A DNA stretch of 9,276 bases from an uncultured Limosilactobacillus sp. (GTDB lineage Bacteria; Bacillota; Bacilli; Lactobacillales; Lactobacillaceae). Shown piece after piece: positions 6,684-9,276 of this stretch. The notes under the pieces are model-generated. The model did no database searches. It was given only the letters and a program-made list of their open reading frames with translations, and had not been told where the DNA came from. Both the position numbers and the translations under genes were made by a program. Numbering within the stretch: the first letter of the stretch is position 1; each line of letters opens with the position of its first letter. The DNA lies in the NCBI GenBank assembly GCA_944326735.1, contig CALVFC010000047.1, forward strand, positions 1 to 9,276, written 5' to 3'.

Positions 6684-6712
6684 ATGTTACACGCGTCAGA
6701 GTAAATTGTCAA
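6684..6712 (-). promoter_or_regulatory. Promoter of the tRNA-Gly/tRNA-Arg unit
   Basis: Minus-strand TTGACA (6707-6712) is a perfect -35, followed after exactly 17 bases by -10 TAACAT (6684-6689, 4 of 6). The -10 forms one arm of a perfect inverted repeat, TAACATA-4 bases-TATGTTA (6672-6689). The tRNA begins about 22 bases downstream of the -10. Confidence 0.8.
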
Positions 6713-6718
6713 TAATTT

Positions 6719-6747
6719 TTGGAATAAAAATTGAATTTCTATTCCAA
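6719..6747 (-). other. Thirteen-pair hairpin abutting the 3' end of tRNA-Leu
   Basis: On the minus strand TTGGAATAGAAAT and ATTTTTATTCCAA pair fully (one G-T wobble) around a three-base TCA loop. It begins at the base after the tRNA-Leu discriminator and ends six bases before the -35 of the next tRNA promoter. There is no T tract after it, so it is either a weak terminator using its A/U-rich 3' arm or a processing signal for the tRNA 3' end. Confidence 0.6.
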
Positions 6748-6830
6748 TGCGGATGAAGGGACTCGAACCCTTACATCAAAATGATACAAGATCCTAAATC
6801 TTGCGCGTCTACCAGTTCCGCCACATCCGC
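6748..6830 (-). tRNA. tRNA-Leu (UAG)
   Basis: The 83-base class II tRNA has acceptor GCGGATG/CATCCGC and discriminator A. The anticodon arm CAAGA-TTTAGGA-TCTTG gives UAG (reads CUN). The long variable arm, ATCATTTTGAT, forms its own short stem. The T arm is AAGGG-TTCGAGT-CCCTT. CCA is not encoded. It lies seven bases after tRNA-Val. Confidence 0.96.
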
Positions 6831-6837
6831 AAATATA

Positions 6838-6910
6838 TGGAGGATACAGGGCTCGAACCTGTGACCCTCTGCTTGTAAGGCAGACGCTCTCCCAACTGAG
6901 CTAATCCTCC
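6838..6910 (-). tRNA. tRNA-Val (UAC)
   Basis: The 73-base cloverleaf has acceptor GGAGGAT/ATCCTCC and discriminator A. The anticodon arm TCTGC-CTTACAA-GCAGA gives UAC. The T arm is ACAGG-TTCGAGC-CCTGT. CCA is not encoded. It is the first tRNA after the promoter at 6942-6970. Confidence 0.96.
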
Positions 6911-6913
6911 ATG

Positions 6914-6943
6914 TTAACAAGGCAAATACCCGAACCTTGTTAA
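6914..6943. repeat. Inverted repeat at the tRNA-Val promoter
   Basis: TTAACAAGG (6914-6922) and CCTTGTTAA (6935-6943) form a perfect nine-base inverted repeat with a 12-base spacer. One arm runs into the -10 element (6942-6947) and covers the predicted start site, so the full hairpin would not be transcribed from this promoter; it would form only in read-through RNA from the kinase gene. Confidence 0.7.
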
Positions 6944-6970
6944 TATATCATTTCACCGAATACTTGTCAA
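6942..6970 (-). promoter_or_regulatory. Promoter of the tRNA-Val/tRNA-Leu unit
   Basis: Minus-strand TTGACA (6965-6970, perfect -35) is followed after 17 bases by TATATT (6942-6947, 5 of 6). The -35 starts one base after the stop codon of the upstream kinase gene. This is the best promoter in the window and suits stable RNA expression. Confidence 0.87.
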
Positions 6971-6971
6971 T

Positions 6972-7613
6972 CTACTTTAAGCCCAATGCTTCCAGCTTTT
7001 GATCAATCTGAGCCAACACTTGACGAGCTGCCGATGGGTCCTCAACAAAGTCGTACTTGTCACCATCAATCAGCATCTTAGGACTAGCATCATAGTCCTG
7101 GTACCACTTAGCATAACGTTGGTTCAGATTCTTGTAGTAGTTATACAAGGATGGATCATTGGCGATCTGTTCGTACGAACGGCCCCGCTTCTTAATGCGT
7201 TTCAGCATCGTATCAAATGAAATTTGAATAGTAATCAAAAGGTTAGGCGCCTTCTGGTGACCCTGAGCAGGAAGCTCTTCCATCATGTTCCGTAACAGTG
7301 AAGAATAGATGTCTGATTCAGTCTCGGTTGCCCGCCCCATATCAGCGTTCAGCTTGAACAGGAGCGCGTCTTCAAAAATCGACCGGTCCAAGACATTCAG
7401 GTCATTGTCAAACGAGTCCTTAATTTCATCAATCCGGCGGTTCAAGAAGTAAATTTGCAATAAGAAACCATACTTCTTAGGATCCTTATAGAACAGTGGC
7501 AAGATCTTATTGTCATCTACTGACTCGTAAAAAGGCTGACTGTTCAAATGGTCCGACAGCAGCTTTGTTAAGCTGGTCTTACCGGCGCCAATCGTTCCTG
7601 CTAATGCAATCAT
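6972..7613 (-). CDS. dgk: Deoxynucleoside kinase (dAK/dGK type)
   Basis: This 213-residue cytoplasmic enzyme would phosphorylate a deoxynucleoside to its 5'-monophosphate with ATP, the first step of DNA-precursor salvage. The P-loop is GTIGAGKT (6-13), FYES (28-31) supplies the glutamate that acts as base, DRS (76-78) is the signature motif, and the arginine-rich lid is at about 138-145 (KRIKKRGR). SVDDN, VLPLF-like ILPLF, YKDPKKY, DRSIFEDALLF, NADMGRAT and SPKMLIDGDKYDF closely follow the deoxyadenosine/deoxyguanosine kinases of Lactobacillus acidophilus. Which base it prefers cannot be read safely, so the symbol is provisional. ATG 7613 is chosen because GGAGGAG lies eight bases upstream and the P-loop starts at the usual distance. 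An ATG 15 codons further upstream has no ribosome binding site. Only one kinase is present, whereas some lactobacilli have tandem copies. The tRNA-Val promoter follows at once. Confidence 0.93.
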   Translation of the reverse strand: MIALAGTIGAGKTSLTKLLSDHLNSQPFYESVDDNKILPLFYKDPKKYGFLLQIYFLNRRIDEIKDSFDNDLNVLDRSIFEDALLFKLNADMGRATETESDIYSSLLRNMMEELPAQGHQKAPNLLITIQISFDTMLKRIKKRGRSYEQIANDPSLYNYYKNLNQRYAKWYQDYDASPKMLIDGDKYDFVEDPSAARQVLAQIDQKLEALGLK

Positions 7614-7656
7614 GACTACTCTCCTCCGTAAATAATCCGTTTTGCGATACCCAACC

Positions 7657-7665
7657 ATCTTAACA
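7657..7665 (-). promoter_or_regulatory. Possible extended -10 promoter of the deoxynucleoside kinase gene
   Basis: Minus-strand TGTTAAGAT is an extended -10 lying just past the lysP terminator and about 45 bases before the kinase ATG. No acceptable -35 is present at 16-18 bases. It is proposed because the strong terminator upstream means the kinase gene needs its own promoter. Confidence 0.35.
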
Positions 7666-7678
7666 TTTAAAGAAAAAA

Positions 7679-7715
7679 GAAGATACGATTAATTCATCTA
7701 ATTCATCGCATCTTC
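7679..7715 (-). terminator. Rho-independent terminator of lysP
   Basis: On the minus strand GAAGATGCGAT pairs with ATCGTATCTTC (one G-T wobble) around a 15-base loop and is followed by TTTTTTCTTT. It lies about ten bases after the permease stop codon. Confidence 0.92.
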
Positions 7716-7725
7716 GATATTTTAA

Positions 7726-9213
7726 TTATTCTTCTGTTGATTCGTACTTTTCACCCTTCGTACTCTTGGAAAGGTCGACTTCCTTCAGTGGAATGATGTG
7801 CGTCTTGTAACGGAACTTGTAGTAGAAGAACAAGATCAAGAACAGTGGCACACTCATGTAGGTCATTAAGATGTTAGCCCAATCCAATTTGACGAAGGCA
7901 TCCACGTTTTGCCCCAGAATAACAATTGTACAAAGGACAAACGCAAAGATTGGTCCGAATGGATACATAGTGGCGTGATACTTAAGGTCAGAAACCAAGT
8001 GTCCCTGCGCAACATATGCCCGACGGAAACGGTAGTGTGAGATGGCAATTCCGAGCCATGCCAAGAATCCACACAAACCAGAAGCATCAGTCAAGTACAG
8101 GTATGCTTGTGGCACGATAAATTGGGTGGCGAACGCTAAGGTTGATACAACCATTGTCCCCAGCAAGGCATAGATTGGAATTCCCCGCCGGTTAACGTAA
8201 CCAAAGAACCGCCATGCGTAACCTTCCCGTGCTTGTGAATACAGCATCCGGGTAGAAGCATACAGGCCAGAGTTAGCAGCCGAAACAACCGCGGTCAAAA
8301 TAACAGCGTTCATAACACTCGCTGCCACTGCCAAACCGGCCCGCTTGAAGATAATGGTAAATGGACTCATCGTAATGTGAGTAACATCAGAGTTCATCAA
8401 GTTCTTGTTTGTGTATGGCAGGACACAGGCAATGACAAAGATCGCCAAAATGTAGAACAAGAGGATCCGCCAGAAAGTTGAGTGAATGGCCTTAGAAATT
8501 GACTTTTCAGGCGTAGCAGCTTCCCCAGCAGTGATCCCAACTAATTCAGTCCCCTGGAAAGAGAAACCGGCAACCAGGAAGACGGAGATGATGGCGGGAA
8601 CCCCACCAACGAATGGCGCCTTCTTGTAATGGAAGTTGCTAAAGCCAACTGGCTTACCACCCATGATCCCCAGGATAATAGCAATCCCGACAATCAGGAA
8701 GACAACCACCGTGACGACCTTAATGAGCGCTAACCAGTATTCTGTTTCCCCGTAGGAACGGACTGATAGGTAGTTAATTAAGAAGACCAGGACGAGAACC
8801 ACCGTTGAGAAAACCCAACTTGGCACATGGGGCAACCAGAAGTTCATCACGATTCCGGCACTGGTAACGTCAACCGGGATCGTAATCGCCCAGTTAAACC
8901 AGTAGTTCCACCCCATCGCAAACCCTAATGCGGGGTCCACGAACTTCGTCGAGAAGGCCGAGAAGGAACCAGTTAACGGCATGTAGGTGGACATTTCACC
9001 CAAACTAGTCATCAGGAAGTAAACCATAATCCCCATAATTCCGTAGGCAACGAGGGCCCCACCAGGTCCGGCGGTAGAAATTGCTGATCCAGATGTGATA
9101 AACAGACCCGTTCCGATTGTCCCACCAAGGGCAATCATCGCCAGGTGACGTGTTTGCAGCGTCCGGTGAATATGACCACCGTTGCCCTGACTACTACTTG
9201 AATCTTCTGACAT
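7726..9213 (-). CDS. lysP: Amino acid permease of the APC superfamily, LysP-like
   Basis: This 495-residue membrane protein is expected to import an amino acid, most likely lysine, by proton symport. It shows about 12 hydrophobic segments with a cytoplasmic N-terminus (MSEDSSSSQG...). Family signatures are RHLAMIALGGTIGTGLF (22-38) in the first membrane segment, GPGGALVAYGI, MVYFLMTSLGEMSTYMP, GWNYWFNWAIT (101-111), FSFQGTELVGI (217-227), MNAVILTAVVSAANSGLYAS, SRMLY-like TRMLYSQA, and AWLGIAISHYRFRR near the C-terminus. These follow E. coli LysP almost segment by segment, closer than to other AAT-family members, but substrate remains an inference from similarity. Length is normal. The ATG at 9213 is preceded by GGAGGAG at seven bases. 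The gene ends at a strong terminator and so is last in its transcript. Its leader reaches the window edge and may carry an attenuator. Confidence 0.92.
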   Translation of the reverse strand: MSEDSSSSQGNGGHIHRTLQTRHLAMIALGGTIGTGLFITSGSAISTAGPGGALVAYGIMGIMVYFLMTSLGEMSTYMPLTGSFSAFSTKFVDPALGFAMGWNYWFNWAITIPVDVTSAGIVMNFWLPHVPSWVFSTVVLVLVFLINYLSVRSYGETEYWLALIKVVTVVVFLIVGIAIILGIMGGKPVGFSNFHYKKAPFVGGVPAIISVFLVAGFSFQGTELVGITAGEAATPEKSISKAIHSTFWRILLFYILAIFVIACVLPYTNKNLMNSDVTHITMSPFTIIFKRAGLAVAASVMNAVILTAVVSAANSGLYASTRMLYSQAREGYAWRFFGYVNRRGIPIYALLGTMVVSTLAFATQFIVPQAYLYLTDASGLCGFLAWLGIAISHYRFRRAYVAQGHLVSDLKYHATMYPFGPIFAFVLCTIVILGQNVDAFVKLDWANILMTYMSVPLFLILFFYYKFRYKTHIIPLKEVDLSKSTKGEKYESTEE

Positions 9214-9234
9214 AAGAAAACTCCTCCATTTTAT

Positions 9235-9276
9235 TCAATCCAAAAATAAAAAAGGTTTTAGCAGGAGTACCCACTA
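9235..9276 (-). promoter_or_regulatory. Possible 3' end of an attenuator/terminator in the lysP leader
   Basis: On the minus strand the window begins GTGGGTACTCC, continues to AAAACC, and is followed by TTTTTTATTTTTGG, about 20 bases before the lysP ribosome binding site. A C- and T-containing arm running into two T runs looks like the downstream half of an intrinsic terminator whose other arm lies outside the window. No promoter is visible between it and lysP. It could be a riboswitch or T-box attenuator, or merely the terminator of the upstream gene. Confidence 0.4.

Noticed and set aside
7614..7658. N-terminal extension of the deoxynucleoside kinase (15 codons)
   Set aside because: The upstream ATG lacks a ribosome binding site, and translation would run through the strong GGAGGAG that serves ATG 7613.
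1..9276. Mobile elements, CRISPR arrays, prophage or a new defence system
   Set aside because: No transposase, integrase, spaced direct repeats or unknown multi-gene cassette is present; the genes are all recognisable housekeeping or regulatory types.

Overview
The window reads as chromosomal DNA of a lactic acid bacterium of the Lactobacillaceae. The evidence is a ctsR-clpC pair with no mcsA/mcsB between the genes, a deoxynucleoside kinase very like the dAK/dGK enzymes of lactobacilli, tRNA genes without encoded CCA, strong GGAGG-type ribosome binding sites, and a CcpA-type cre site. The moderate G+C content would suit a Limosilactobacillus-like species, but this genus guess is weak. Every gene I can support lies on the minus strand, so transcription runs from high to low coordinates.

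In order of transcription: a LysP-type amino acid permease (9213-7726) ends at a strong terminator (7679-7715). A deoxynucleoside kinase follows (7613-6972). Then come five tRNA genes: Val(UAC) and Leu(UAG) from one good promoter, Gly(GCC) and Arg(ACG) from a second good promoter, and Pro(CGG) squeezed between two terminators. Next is a secreted serine beta-lactamase-like/penicillin-binding hydrolase with a GTG start (6268-5228). A zinc-dependent alcohol dehydrogenase follows (5042-4020); its promoter carries a perfect cre sequence. The heat-shock unit ctsR-clpC (3826-857) comes next, then a TetR/AcrR-family regulator (552-1) that runs off the window.

The most notable point is that ctsR, the repressor of the clp regulon, has an in-frame TAG at codon 29, inside the DNA-binding domain. 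The reading frame is otherwise intact on both sides and encodes the hallmark CtsR motifs. A degenerate but correctly spaced CtsR operator sits just after the -10 of the ctsR promoter. If the stop is real, clpC in this strain should be derepressed, or altered by translational polarity. Other points of interest are a tRNA-Pro gene placed directly after a terminator-like hairpin, inverted repeats that share the -10 element in three promoters (adh and both tRNA promoters), and what looks like the end of an attenuator leader in front of lysP at the window edge.

I saw no insertion sequence, prophage gene, CRISPR array or clearly new multi-gene system. Apart from the ctsR lesion this is ordinary housekeeping chromosome.
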